A DNA stretch of 64,000 bases. It comes from Henricia sp. BOLD:AAB3569. Lineage: Eukaryota; Echinodermata; Asteroidea; Spinulosida; Echinasteridae. Shown here piece after piece: positions 1 to 13,300 of this stretch (the first letter of the stretch is position 1; every line of letters begins with the position of its first letter). The notes below the pieces were generated by a model, which worked only from the letters and a program-made list of their open reading frames with translations, was not told where the DNA came from and ran no database searches. The stretch is taken from contig JBBELK010000620.1 of the NCBI GenBank assembly GCA_037783545.1, positions 310,001-374,000 of the forward strand. The letters are read 5' to 3'. The translations under genes were made by a program, and so were the position numbers.

Positions 1-1188
1 CACCAACTCCGCCTAGTTAGCTGTATTTATCGGGCCATGTGTATGTTTTAGGGTTGTCAGATGAGGTTAGGCGAAATAAAAAATAAAACATGTTTCTCGT
101 CCGGGTTTTCAAAAAAAAGAAGGAAGCGGGGCTTTTTATTTTTTATTTTTTAAGATGGCAGCCTTACTAGATATTTCCGGCAATCCCTGGTGTGTTCGCT
201 ATAAATGAAATGTTACACAACATTTAAAAAGTGACCAAGCTGTAAAATTGCAATAAATGTTTAATTTAATTAATTGTTCTCCATACTGAAAAAAATTATC
301 AAATTTGGTTAAAAACAAGATTATTTTAAAATAATGTGCTTCGATGATAATTATGGGAGAATACACCATCCATCCCAACTAGGGCCTATATAGATGGGGC
401 AAAACAATAAGAATAATACAATTAAGAGTTGGAGACAGAGTAGAGAAAGCAAGAAAGATGAACCAAATAATTTATAAAAAATCGACACTGAAGGATTTTG
501 TATTGCCACACAAGAGTTTGGAGTCATTACATACGTTTATTCTGCACATGGTTTCACTGGGACACCGTACTCAACACGACCGTCGAAAACAGGTCATGCT
601 CGCTGTCGGCGCGCTTCGGGCACCAACAAAAACCAAAGGATTTCGTCGCAAAAACGGCAGTGAGCAACATTCACCGAATTTAAACCGTAAGGCTATGGAC
701 TGAAGAAGGCGACTGAGACATTGGTGTTTTTCTTTCCTGTATTCTGATCAATTTGAAGACAATGCCTTACAAGTTACATCGTCGAAAACCGGTCACGCGA
801 GGATATATTTCCACTGGAATTTATTGAAATGAGAAACGTAAATGTAACTTAAAAACATGTAATAATGACCAGTAATTATTAGTTATCACTTTAAACTTAC
901 GTTTTTTGCCCGAAATTGGCAGTAAGAGCAGTAATTAGCAAAAAAACGAGGAAGAGCCGTTACAACACGTACTTCTAGCTAGATTCAAACTGATAAAATT
1001 GTGATGTTGCAACGGGATAGGGAATGCCCCACGCCGGTCCCAATCGGCTAGCAGCTGCAGAGGGCGCCAGCACCATTCCACGGTTAGGCTAGACTGTTTC
1101 CCGCTCGCGTAATTTTTTTTTACACCACTGCAAGGGGAGAACAATGGGGTTTGTACCTTTTTAGCGTCTTGAGAGGAGACTATATAAT

Positions 1189-1220
1189 AGGTTAGGGTTC
1201 AGGGTTAGGGTTTAGGGTTG
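1189..1220 (+). repeat. Short interstitial telomere-like repeat
   Basis: About five TTAGGG-like units stand in a row, with TTCAGGG and TTTAGGG variants. This is the metazoan telomere motif in an internal position. It is too short and degenerate to be a telomere. Confidence 0.6.
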
Positions 1221-1264
1221 GTTATTTTAAAGGAATTTAGGGTTTTGAATGCGGTCGGTTTGCA

Positions 1265-1530
1265 ACCAGCTTCGTGGTCTGGTTAGAAGAGAGCTCGACT
1301 TGTAATCATAAGGTCCCTGGTTCGAATCTATGCATGTTTGGGATTTTCCGAAATTTCTCGGTTTCTTCTTTTTCTCTAATAGTGAGAGTAAGAGTTGTCA
1401 CTATTTCCAAGATTGTCACTCGAGAAGTGTCAGTCATTGGAAACTTAGACTCTATTCGGGTTGAAAAATTGGGGTGTACCCCTCGCTGCGGTGTAAATAA
1501 AAAACACGCTTCCCGCTCACACAACGATAG
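1265..1530 (+). mobile_element. tRNA-derived SINE (Thr-like head)
   Basis: The head reads like a tRNA: a box-A-like GTGGTCTGGTTAGAAG, an anticodon-arm-like segment containing CTTGTAA, and a box-B match GGTTCGAATC at about 1319-1328. An unrelated body follows, ending near a tail with CCCTCGCTGCGGTGTAAATA. A related tail lies in the opposite orientation near 1110-1140. The acceptor stem does not close, so this is a SINE, not a tRNA gene. Confidence 0.55.
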
Positions 1531-2014
1531 ATTGGTTCCCGATCCTATAGATTGGTTCGCTTATTGCGAAAATATAGGGATCGGTGGTTATTATTATTAT
1601 TTTTTTTTTAGTAAGTGCGCAGATTTTGCATTGACATTTGTAACTTGGCCGTGCGTGTCGAACATATCCAATTATGTAAATAAAGTACATTGCCTAAAAC
1701 AAAGGGTTTGGCCAATTTTTTAATATAAAAAACACAATGCGCATGCACAAAGACGACCAATTACAGATCAAGATGAAGCGCCCTTTACCTGTCCTTATTT
1801 TCTCCTGTGTGGAATATGTGGACGGGAACTAGTCTAATACAACGACTGAATAAATTCAGCCTAGTCAAAGAATTTTTGGTCCGGGTACCAGACTACGGTT
1901 AGGCCGGCTGACGAGCTGAGGGCGCTAACACGGCTCACGGCGACCTCGGCCCCATGGTCTATTGCTAACGAGGATGCTCGACCACCCTGGGGACGACCAC
2001 CTCGACCACCCTGG

Positions 2015-2155
2015 GATATTTAAAGTGCGTTACCTAACACACTGGACCAACGGCTTTGCATCCCTTCCGAAGGACGGAACAAATGTGATTAAGTGCCTTG
2101 CTCACGGCCCGAAATCGAACCCACATTCTAGTACTGGCACAGGAACTTGAGTTCG
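2015..2155 (-). mobile_element. SINE fragment, reverse orientation
   Basis: It shares the stretch from GCGTTACCTAACACACTGGA through AAGTGCCTTGCTCA with a second copy at 4715-4890. It ends with a reverse box-B-like CGAAATCGAACCCACA. It resembles tRNA-derived SINEs common in marine invertebrates. Confidence 0.5.
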
Positions 2156-3601
2156 ACGCACTATATATAATGCCGTATATAGGCCATAGAGGCCTTTCCA
2201 AAAAAAATGTTCGAGTTACTTGTAGCAATTCCGCCCTTATAGCTTTGGAACGCTGCTTTAGCTCATTCGGTGCAAAATTGAACTGTTGGGCTGTTTGTTT
2301 GTTTGTTTGCGTGTAGACCCAGTAACATTGGCAACACACAAAGGACGACGTATAGTCTAGATTCACACATTCAAAAATTGAGTAAACGCATCCAAAGTGT
2401 TCCACGAATACTCTTTTTATTTGGTAAATTAGAACACTTTTAGATTATGGGATAATATTTATAAAACCGAATCAGTTTTGTAGAATGACACACTGTCATT
2501 GGCTGAAAGTTAGTCATAACCATGGCAACGAAAAAAGTAAGTTACACGCTTAATTTAGTGTTAAACTGGTTAAATTTAGTGTTACAATTTTTGCGTATAC
2601 CTCTACAAGATACATGTATTTACATCTATATACACTCATTGTCATTATGTAGCCTTTTGTCAAGGCCACCGTTGCTTAGAAGAGAAGCTGATTTCCTGCC
2701 ATGCCCAAAGCGATGGAATGCAGTCTACATGTGCCTTTCATCAAAACCGTGTGATAGTCTTTATTCAAGCCCTTTCAAAACTGCGCGCTAAATAAGCCTC
2801 GGCATGGACGCCTTGACTAAAGGTTAAACATTTCCGGTCCATGCAGCCTTTTCTCATCCTCTTGCAACAGTGCCCCTTTAACGCACTCCCCAACTCCTGC
2901 GTACAATGGCCCTGTTGAAAAAGGCCCCATTTGGCGGTGGGACTAGCGACAGAAATCTTGTCGCCTCTGCTGGACCAATCAGGACGCTTGCAGTGCACAT
3001 GCAGCACGATTGCAGGCATTCAAATGTAACGCGCGCAGATTGTAAACACCGTGCATGCATGTGATACATGTACTCGGTAATGCTGGCCGTTGTCCGCGTC
3101 GGCGATTGGCTGCTATTTAAAGCATACTGGTGAATCCGTTCCATTACATTCGTCAGCATGCATCCCTGTTATTAATTTGGAAAACTGCGGAGTAAATAAG
3201 GTTCGTCGTTTGAAAGTTTGGTAGGAATGGGACAGTCATAAGGAACGGAACCCAATATAATTTCTGGAAAGTATAAAAATTGTTTCTTTTCGGCATAACA
3301 TGACCGAATTGATTAAATTACATCAAAATGACTCGGGCGTGAGTTGGCTCAAGACAACAGCCGGCTCGCTCCACAGATTTGCGTGTATTTCCTCAGGGTA
3401 TTGTCACGTCGCTTTGCAGAGTGGAAATTCCCTGAGATCTCAGGATGCCTTTTCTCGACAATCAAGAAAACTGAATAGCTAATTTCCGGGTTGCGCAATT
3501 TCCCCTAGTTTTGCACAGTCCCTTTTTTAGAAATTCAGTACGCCGATTGGTGCAATGAAAGTGTTGGTACCGTGCAAAACGCTACATCAACTTATTAATA
3601 T

Positions 3602-3848
3602 TAGGGAGGTTTAGATGCACGTAAAACGCGTACATGAACGTGAAATGCTTTGATCACTGAAACATTATCCTGAAGAGATCTTAGATCAGCTGAGACCAAA
3701 AATCCACATCAGTGACTTCCGTGGCAAGATGACTTTGTTGCTGCGACCAAGATTCGAGCCCGACCTAATAGGGCCTCTTCGTGGTATGGCCCGAGCTGAA
3801 AGAATTTCGCGTTCACGTTCGCGCTTTACGTGTATCTAAACCTCCCTA
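3602..3848. mobile_element. MITE with ~48-bp terminal inverted repeats
   Basis: The left arm begins TAGGGAGGTTTAGATGCACG and the right arm ends with the matching CGTGTATCTAAACCTCCCTA. The arms span roughly 3602-3650 and 3801-3848 with a few mismatches. No coding capacity is visible. Confidence 0.75.
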
Positions 3849-4017
3849 TTGTCTGATGGGTACCAGTGACGTATGACCAGCGCGACCGTGCCCTAGTTGT
3901 CTGGTTCCAAATGGTCGACCATGCAGACATGCATGACTAACCATTGTTAACTATGTTTGGTTGGAAATGAATGTACATGTACATTTAGGCCTAGTTGGAT
4001 GGAAATATTCTCGTTAA

Positions 4018-4165
4018 CTATAGACTACAGAAGTGAATACGTCACCCTATTGTTAGTTGCCTAGGCGATGGCTCTATACACTAAAAATCACTGAACCGTT
4101 TCCATGTGCTTTTGCAATGGTGTTTTATCTGGCAGCCATGATGTCTGGAGCCAATTACCATGGCA
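4018..4165 (-). mobile_element. TAGAC-type MITE, copy 1 of 3
   Basis: It is a reverse-orientation copy of the family also at 15755-15930 and 37720-37875. Shared internal words include TTGCCATGGTAATTGGCTC, GTACCATTGCAAAAGCACA and TTGCCTAGGCAAC, seen here as reverse complements. Confidence 0.65.
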
Positions 4166-4353
4166 ACACTTCACACTTCGACACTCCATACATAGTAGTC
4201 AATCGAACTTGTCCATGTTAGTTGTAAACTTTAACTTCAAAGATGTTACACTCGTGTTAATAATGTTTGTACAAAATAACGTGGTCCCTTTCCAAGCACA
4301 TGTCCAATTAACTATACAGATGATAATGCCCTTGTAAACATAAATTGAAACCC

Positions 4354-7300
4354 TCAGCGGCATCCGCATGATTCCACCACCATATTCTGGTACGTCTTGA
4401 GCTCCAGGTTCCCGTCTTGGTCAAAGAATAAGATGGTCAGGGATGACAACTTCTCGGGGACGCAGCAGGGTGGGGGTATCTTTAGCTGCACTCCTGCTAA
4501 GCTCATCACGCTCTGTATGGTAGCATGGTTTGATGGGTTGCCGTTCTGTCAAGTAAAACAAGAGAGAGAATTCCATCTTAAGTTATCTTTATCCATGATG
4601 AATGCGACTGAATGAGACTTGTGTGTCTTCCACCTAAAATCGAGATACACAGGTGGATGACAATGTTGACAATCGACAGCCACAGATACCTTACTCTTCA
4701 TCACGAAAGAGTGCACAGAGTTTTTCTAAGTGCGTTGCACAACACACTGGCCGGCTTTACATCTCTTCCGAAAGGTGGAGCAATTGTGGTTAAGTGCCTT
4801 GCTCAATACGACTGGGTCTAGGTGTCGATCCCGCAAAATCAGGTTTTCACCAGAGAATTGCGAGTCGATGACCCTAACCATGCTATATCGCCTTAGTGAT
4901 GACTAAAAGTCAGAAAATAGCTTTTCCAAAGAGATATAGGTTGGATCTATCCAGATTCTTGGGATCGCGTTAGTTAGTTAGTACGGGACGTTTTCCTGGA
5001 GGGCCACCGTCAAGGAGAGTGGGCCCACTCGTACCCCACCCTCCCCTGCGATAGAGACCAGGAGCTTTTCCAAATCTCGGCTTCGTCTCCGTCTCCGTCT
5101 CCGTCTCCGTCTCCATATGGTTTACATGGAGCTGGAGCCTCAGCCTCAGCCCAAGTCGAGATTTGGGAAAAGGCCCATGTTCTTGTCTCTCAGCAGTCTG
5201 GGACACTTCATAAAAGAAATGAGTTGATACATTATATGTTACCTTAGCTACTGGGAAACTGCAGTCTCCAGCACAGTAGAATGCCTCGAACCCCGTAGGT
5301 GCGATGACATACCGATCCCAGTCTATGGTATCAAAGCCAACAAACATTGGATGTTTGGAGCAGGGGCCTTTGCTCGGGTCCACGGGTAGAACGGTGTTCT
5401 GGTCCCGGTATTTCGCGACGGGCTCTGTGTCCACGGGACGGTCCTCTGCGGCAGAGCTGGTTAGAGGCGGGTCCAAGAGTGGCTCTTTACCACCGACTTT
5501 CTTGGAGGACCCCTTTCGCCGTTTTCCCGTTCGCTTCTTGGCCTTGCGGCGCTTGGAATCTTGCTCTGTGAAGTGCTGAAAGCTTGCCTCGTGGGCGAGG
5601 TTGGTGCCTTCATCCGGGAACTCGTTAGTCATGATAGAGTTGGCGCTGTTGTCGACGCTACGTGGATGTCTAGAGTGCGGCTTGCTGGCTTCGGGACGCG
5701 AGTATTTCGTGTTGGTCTCAGTCCACGGGAGCACTGCGTATTTCTTACTGGCGTCTTCATCAGAAAACATGAGGAAGAATGGCCGAGCATGGTTGGAAAC
5801 TATTTTATCGATGATGCTGCTGTCACGTGACGAACCACGTGGTCCTGAGCTGACGTGTACTCTGAATGAAACTCCAATCGTTACCTTCGAGTCTTCTTGC
5901 GATGTCGTGTTCATCAGTTTAGACACCTCTGGCGTGAAGTCGGCAACTTGCCAACCGCGCGATCCTCCCGGGCGTTGCTGCACTGCGATTGGATGACACG
6001 TCGATGACGTATCGGTAATGAGATGCAAATGAATGTCAATGGTCAGGCTTGAACCAATCGTAGTGCTGGGTTTTGGAGCGAAAAAGTGAAGCTCCATGGA
6101 TCGAAGATCTTCTGATACGTGACGCCTCATCGTGAACACGTAGGTCGGCTCATGACATGCAAATCCTGCACCGTGAGACAAAAAAAGGGGGGGGTGGGGA
6201 AAGGATCAATTAATCAAAATAACAGGTCGATATCTGACACTGTTTTATGTCACGTGACATCAGTAACAATCTGTAACATGATAAAGAATTGATAACACTA
6301 TAGCCGTTGTTGGAGGAATCTTTCAATGTAGGCGTTCATGGTCTGATAGTAAGCATAAATGTAATGAACTTGTTGATAGAAAGGCAAGTTGCCAAAAACC
6401 TTGGTCCTGATAGGTCACAAAAGAAAGCCCTTCCCCCACCCTTTTTGGATTCCTCATAGAGGTGGTGTAGTGGATTGCGCGTCGGACTTTGGGGTGATAT
6501 GTCCATATTTCGAAGCCTATAAATGATATCGCGTTGTGTCCTTAACAAGACACTTTACTCCACATTGTATCTCTCCACCTAGGTGTACAAATGGGTACCG
6601 GCAAATAATGGTTGCATGGGAAACCTAACCTGCGATGGACTAGCATCACATCCAGGGGAGTAACAATGCCCCTCTCACTCCATGCCAATGAAACCGGGAA
6701 TGAGTAGCTGGCCGTACGAGCCAGCTTGGCTCGTGAAGCGACTTTACTTTACTAGTTCGATATCAGAAGACATAAGTATGTTCATATTTGGGGATATAAC
6801 AATGGTACAAGTTATATCACGAGGGTGCATCTACCGCAAGGAAATCTCGAGACAACACACGGTTCATTGAACCGGTACATCCCAAGTGGAGCAATGTTTA
6901 ATACGGTGAGAGATTATGCTTGGTCGACATAAATGCATATACGATTTCAGCTTGTAAGGGGGGAAAGGCTAGCAGTTTATTAAAGGGCCGGGCATACATC
7001 ACAAGGGGTAATTGAATTGAAGACCATGTACACCATTAGTTTCATCTGTAAACTTGATTGTGATCCCCGCGCGCTTGCCAATTACAGTACGAATCTAGTT
7101 AATGCTACCCGCTGCTCGATAAATGCAGACTAATTTTGTTTATATAGTGTTCGCGTGCTACTTTAGGATTATGTTGACCCGGTACATTAGCCACGGCAAA
7201 AAGGACAGATGAAAAAAGAAAATTGTGACAATTTATTTATCGTCTAAAGAAACATGCTACAGACCGAACTTTAGTAAAAACGAAAAGTCTAAAGTCAGCA

Positions 7301-10300
7301 AAGCAGCAAAATGTGATATGACCAACTCAGAGCTAGAAAACAATCCGAATCGAACCGAGTAGGACACACTGACCCAAAGTGAACCGAAAAGGTCCGAACT
7401 ATATAGTACATGTCAAGCCAAAGACGCCAGCCAAGCCGAGCCTTTCCGAGTTCAGCTGCCGATCTTCAAAACTGAACCGAAATCATAAACCGAACCAAAC
7501 CAGGAACGAGTTAAAATGTAGAAAGCCGCCACCCCACGACACATGTGCCCACGGTACTCCAAATCGTCCTTCAACCGGACTGACATCGTATGTTTATTTA
7601 TCCTGACACCAAAACGAGCAACCCGCTCAATTTGGGGGTTTCAGATTTTGTGAAGACTGAAAGCAAGCGTTATAAACAAAACATAGCACAGGCCGCGACC
7701 TCCGAGTGGCTGAAATTAGACGTCTGTCAGGGGCATGACAGGCTGAAGTAAGATCTTATCGGCTGCTACATACCATTCTGTCAACTCCATACGCACAGCA
7801 CATCTAAATGTTTGTCTTCCTGTAATCTCATAAAATACCTAATCAAGACTCTAATCTGAGGAATGCAAACCATCTTATCTTGGTTATATCAATTTTCTAA
7901 CTTAACCCAAGTAGCTACATAACCACGATCCAGGAGTATAGCGTCAATGGACGAGAGAAGGCTTTCGTCTGCTCAGATATGCCAACTGTTTGTACTGTCT
8001 TAATTAGTTGCTTAATTAAAGCACGTGCCGAGGAATTCAGATCATCTCAACGATAGACTCTTAAATTCCAACAGAATACATGCATCGAAATGCTCCAAAC
8101 GGGCAATGGGTGACTCATAAACACAGGACAGGCGATACCTTTCTCCTCTTGGAAGATGTGAATTGGAAATCGAGCATTTTATAAACACAGAAACGAGGAG
8201 AAAGAGGAATGTTTGTTGAAATTGATGGGTCGTTTATTTGAAACCCATTTAGAATTTCCGGCAGAGTTCACGATGAAGAGGCGTGATCTTAACCCCAATC
8301 AGCGCTCGCTGTGACATGTTGACAGATGGTATATGTTGCCTGAATAAAATCACTCAGAATATAAAGAAATACCGTGTGCCAAAGAACATTGTGATAAATT
8401 ATATAATGCTCGTTATACCTACGAAGAGTAACATATAGCTTTTTTGTCTCATGCAATGATGCATAGTAGTGTATTACGTACTCTCCTCGCCTCCCGCGCC
8501 TCTCTGTATTTTTGCAGTCTCTGTTTGATCCCTGTTTTCCCCTCATGCTCGTTTGTGTGTGTGGAGTTTTCCTCCCACCTAGTGCCTCTAAAACGAACCA
8601 TTTCTTCCCCATCTTCTCTGAACTTTCACAAGAGGATTGCACCTACAGTTTCCTTGTCTCAACTTAAAGTTTATGATGAGGCTGTACGTATACAGATCCA
8701 CCATCTCATTAATGTCGTTGGTTCTTTTGATTATTCTGATGATGACAAGGTACCATTTTTTATGGACTGTCAAGTTACTCCTGTTTGGTGACCCTCCTGC
8801 GGTGGTCCATGAGTGACCCCTTCTCTCTCGAGAATTGTACTATTCATATCATCCAAACACAGGGTGCTTTTTCCTTCGTTGAAAGGTCATTAGATCCTAA
8901 GTTATTCGGACTTCGCAGAAGTAGCGCAATTAATCGCAACGCGAAGCCCATTTTCATGGGCATATTTTGTCCATGCTGCGTACCTGTATAGTCATCATTC
9001 CTCTAATCACTTGAGGTCAGTTCTCCATTTCATCACACAGTGTAAGCTTTGTATGGTCAGGGATATATTTAACTTATAATCCCTGGCTTGTGCCAAACAG
9101 CTAAAGACTTCGGAAATCAGGCAAATTTTCTTCATTTCCCGGAGTCTGCGTCGGCTTCGTTTCGGACCATCGTGGCGACGGTGTAGCTAGCCAAAGATTA
9201 TTCCCTCTTGGAAAATTCTCTTGTTTATTACCTTTTATGACAGAGACCTTTCAACAGATACTGACAGTAAATTGACGCCACCGATTTTGAATCTCTAGAG
9301 TATAGGTGAAGGATTGTTGCCCCCATATTTTTCAATGGATAGGGTTTCAAAGTATAGACCAATGAGAACAAATTTAACTGCTGTTGGGTCGAGTAGGCTA
9401 TAATCTAATTAGCTGTGCAAAGATGCAAATTCTCCTCCCGCGATAGTGGCTCCATGAAGCTTTTCTTCAAAATACTATAGTTTTTAAAATCTACCAAGCA
9501 GACAAGTTCTTCAAAGGTAAGTATCACAAAAGACGGAATTTACTTTTGCTAAATCCTCAACTCTCATTTTTTTATTCGACAGGGGGAAATGTCCGCGCTA
9601 AAGAGAGCAAAGACACTTATATAAATATACTGTATCATTTGAAGGTCACAGCAGACAGCCACAATGTGTTGTATAACAGCCAACAAAAGTAAACTTGAGG
9701 CGAGTATAATTGATTGTTGTTGATATTCAAGTTGACAGGGAAATCTTTGAAGACGTTAAGCCGGCGATCAAGCACACGCCTGCGTGTCTCCTCCGATGCT
9801 CTGCCGTCGCCCGGTCGTCATTTCCCCCATTCCACTTCACGAGCTGAGTGGGCCAACAACTGTTTAAATCACATTTAAAACAAACAAGTACCAGATAATA
9901 ATAATCAAAATAATATCCTTTATGACCTTTGAAAACAGTACATTAAATCCAGTATACAACCCCATAAATTATACTCTTTAAAATTATAAACAAATACATG
10001 TATATACCAAACGTGCCGGTATGGTGGATACATGCCCTTTTTAGTTATTCAAAACAAATTTCCTTTTCCCTTATGTTTTAAACTTGGAGGATCTACGTAG
10101 TTTCATTCAAATTCCCATCTTTCCTCTTGGTTCAGCGAGAAAATCGGAAGCCCTTCCCGCAAGTATGCACCATGACGGTGTTACGAGCGAAATTTCGTGT
10201 TGCGTTTGATTGTCAGAAGACCACCCATAGTGTTTCACGCCAAATATTTCAAGGTGTTATCTGACAACAGAAAGGCCCCTCTGAGCACTTGGGTCTTTTC

Positions 10301-13300
10301 TGGTTATCATGGGCTTGAAAAAGCTTGACACACACATATCGCATTTTTATAGATTCCCTTTTAAGAATTTAAATGTATCCATTGTGGTTGCTCCTATGAA
10401 CATCGATTGAGACTTGACATCATATCTTAAATTAGAAGCTATGGCGGGACTCGTCTTTCTGTTCAAACAATTCAATGCAGTGCGTTGAATCCCCTGAGAA
10501 CCATTTTATGCATGACTCATCTCTTTGAGATAATTTTACAACAGAAAATGTAGCTTCATTGTTTCTTGGCTCTCGATCGGGAGGTTCCTTTGAAGTTGTA
10601 CATTTTGTCTTGAATTCGTCCAAGTCACTCCGTGCATCCTGATTAATGGCCTTGAAATATTACTGCCTGTCCATACGTACAGCATGCAATTGCGGTAAGA
10701 TTAACGCTTGGAGTATATAGGGTCATTCAAATTTAATAGCTCTTGGAGCCGATGTCTTTTTCCAGTAATTCTAACTGTCAGATTTGATTTTGTGTTTTAA
10801 TGGCTGGACTGCACGCTTCGTTTAGGGGTCTTTGGGTCACGGTGTTATCTGAGGGTGGTAGATTAGAGTTGACAACGTAATGGCATTGATATTCCTTATT
10901 TTACTGTTTACAAATAATACTCAGGCTTGCAGACGCATAAAATAATGTTCTTATGAAACTACATTGGAGAAACATTATATACAGATGTTCATATTAAAGC
11001 GCGCGCGTAGAGAGATATAGGGGGGAGGGGGGGGGGGGCTACTATCAACAAGGTCTTGCATTTCTTAGCTCATGAGGCTTATACCTATTTTTATTGGTGG
11101 AAATAAAAGTATGCTTGATCAAGAAATTCTTTGGTTTAGGTTGCTGGTCACCATAGCAAAACCATATCGAGTTTGGATGTTAATTGGCAAATCTTTCAGA
11201 GTAAAATAAATTACGGCCCAGTCAATTTTCCTCAACTTGTTTCGTGGAATTCAAGCCCAAGAGCAGGTCACTACGGGGTCCATAACAGGTCCATTGACCA
11301 CGTACATTCCACGTTGGTTCACCACATATTAAGAAACGGGCGACATTCTTATAAAACTTAACGAAAGATGTTGCCTCTTCTGAGGGAAGGTACAACCGTA
11401 GCACCTTGCAAGTCAATGACATGTACCTCCATCGTCTCCAGCTCTCTCACAGCGCAGAGAATAAATCTTTCCGTAACTTGGCTCCCAAGTCGTGGGTTTA
11501 TTTCTTGACCCCTTGACCAATTTGCCGCACCAGCTCCCAGGCATTGGAAAAATGCCCAATTGTGTTTCACGCTTCCGCGCACTTTGCTGAACTTTTCTTT
11601 CCAATTAAACGTGTAGAAGTGTAGGAAATGGACCAAAGGACGTGAAATGAACAACCTGAGGCGAAGACACGACTAAGTTTTTTATTTTCTTGTCGCATAC
11701 TACAACCCCGGGGATCTAGAGTTCTTTTCCTTCAGAGAGCTACGACATGAGTGGTTAGTTCGTCGACGCCATTTTGTTTCCAAAGTAGTCGCCAGCTACG
11801 ACTTCATTTTAATTTGTAAAAATTAAAAATGCTAAAATAGGCAGAGGCTCGTCAGCAATGCGCGCTCGCCAAATTCGTGCCACGAAATACGCAGCTCCAT
11901 AGCAAAGGCATGGAGCTGCGTATTTCGTGGCACGAATTTGGCGCGCGCGCATTGCTGACGAGCCTCTGCCTTTAATCTTCATTGGAACCGAAATAATTTT
12001 ATTGATAACTTTGTGTTGGAGGTAAAGATGACAGGTCAATTTATAAGATCGGAAACCCTCGCCTGTTTTTTTATGGCTTTGCCAATGACAGAACACATGT
12101 TGGTAAATGTCAGGCATGGTAAGGAATAAGCAGGGGGCTATAAATTGTAAATTCTTAACCTGCTAATCACCGCGATAAAGACCGAACTCCATGCGTGCAC
12201 AGTGCAAAATGCAAGGACGATGGCATTTGAGACGAAGCCTCCAATTGGTGCAACGAAGCGCGTTACACGTATCTGAAGAACGCAGGGCGCGCGCGTCAGG
12301 GTACGCAGTGTGTGCGCGTACTGTTTCATATCTCTTGAAGGAGCCGATATCAGCAATATTTTGAGTGATACCTCATCTGGCTTGCTCTGAGGTTTAGTGT
12401 ATTCTTAAGCGGGCCTCCCACTATGCGATTTTTGCCATGAATGTCCAACGATTAGGTACGATTTGGTGAGATTACCAGAGACTGTCTATAGACATATACA
12501 CAATCGTATACCAAATCGATAATCGTTGGAAATTCGTGGCAAAAATCGCACAGTGGGAGGCCCGCTTTAATCTTTGTTTAACCAATTATCAGCCAAATAT
12601 ACGCCAAGATCACAAGCATGTTTCTGGTTATGGGCGTAAAAACGTGGCCCAGATGGTTTTTTAATCCGTCTAAAAATATTTATCAGCCGCACAGGTTTCC
12701 TTAATTTCTGAACATCGACATCCTTCTTTAACTTCCCCAACAACTCCAAAGGGACTCCTGTAAAACTATGTGTTCTGGGTATGGGGATTTCCTTTCTTAA
12801 TCGTTCGGCTCATAGCTCCGTGAAAGACGTCGGGTGTAAAATTGACTCGGGAAACTCCGACTAATAAATATTATGAAGATGGTTCATCATCGACAAGACA
12901 TCTATATTAGGGTCTGGTCCCCAGAGTACCCGACTCCTGCGTGTGTTATTGTGTGATGACAGCATAAATCAAGGATCATTTCCTCCGGGGCCAGTCTCTT
13001 CCCCCGGCAATAAATTTGATTTTGAGGCAGATGTTTTTCCCCCCTCAAATCAGGCGAAATGTCATACCTCGGTGTACTTGAGGTTTTAACAACGTGATGA
13101 ACTTTTTCAGTCATCATAATTATACCTATATCACCGTGCACCACTTTGTATGGTTTTTGTGTTAAGTGAATCATGCTGAAAATAGGTGTGCACAATCATT
13201 TTGGAAATTTTGTTTTTACCACTGCTATCAACACTTTAAAGGCACAGGCTCGTCAGCAATGCGCGCGCGCCAATTTCGTGCCACGAAATACGCGGCTCCG

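Larger units (their letters stand above)
1..4353. other. Gene-free 5' region with dispersed repeats
   Basis: I see no convincing coding exon here. Short open frames have no recognisable domain, no good splice context and no homology I can name. The stretch holds a telomere-like tract near 1189-1220, a tRNA-derived SINE near 1265-1530, a SINE fragment near 2015-2155, an inverted-repeat MITE at 3602-3848 and a MITE copy at 4018-4165. The last few hundred bases before 4354 should contain the 3' untranslated region of the minus-strand ADMP-like gene; I did not find a clear AATAAA on the minus strand to mark its end. Confidence 0.5.

Noticed and set aside
8289..8991. Overlapping frames of 60-117 codons on both strands in the ADMP-like intron
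   Set aside because: No recognisable domain, no coding-like conservation signal visible, and equal openness on both strands.
11358..11654. 98-codon minus-strand frame with [10 protein letters not shown] start
   Set aside because: No domain recognised and no compatible splice sites to the ADMP-like exons, whose phases already join without it.
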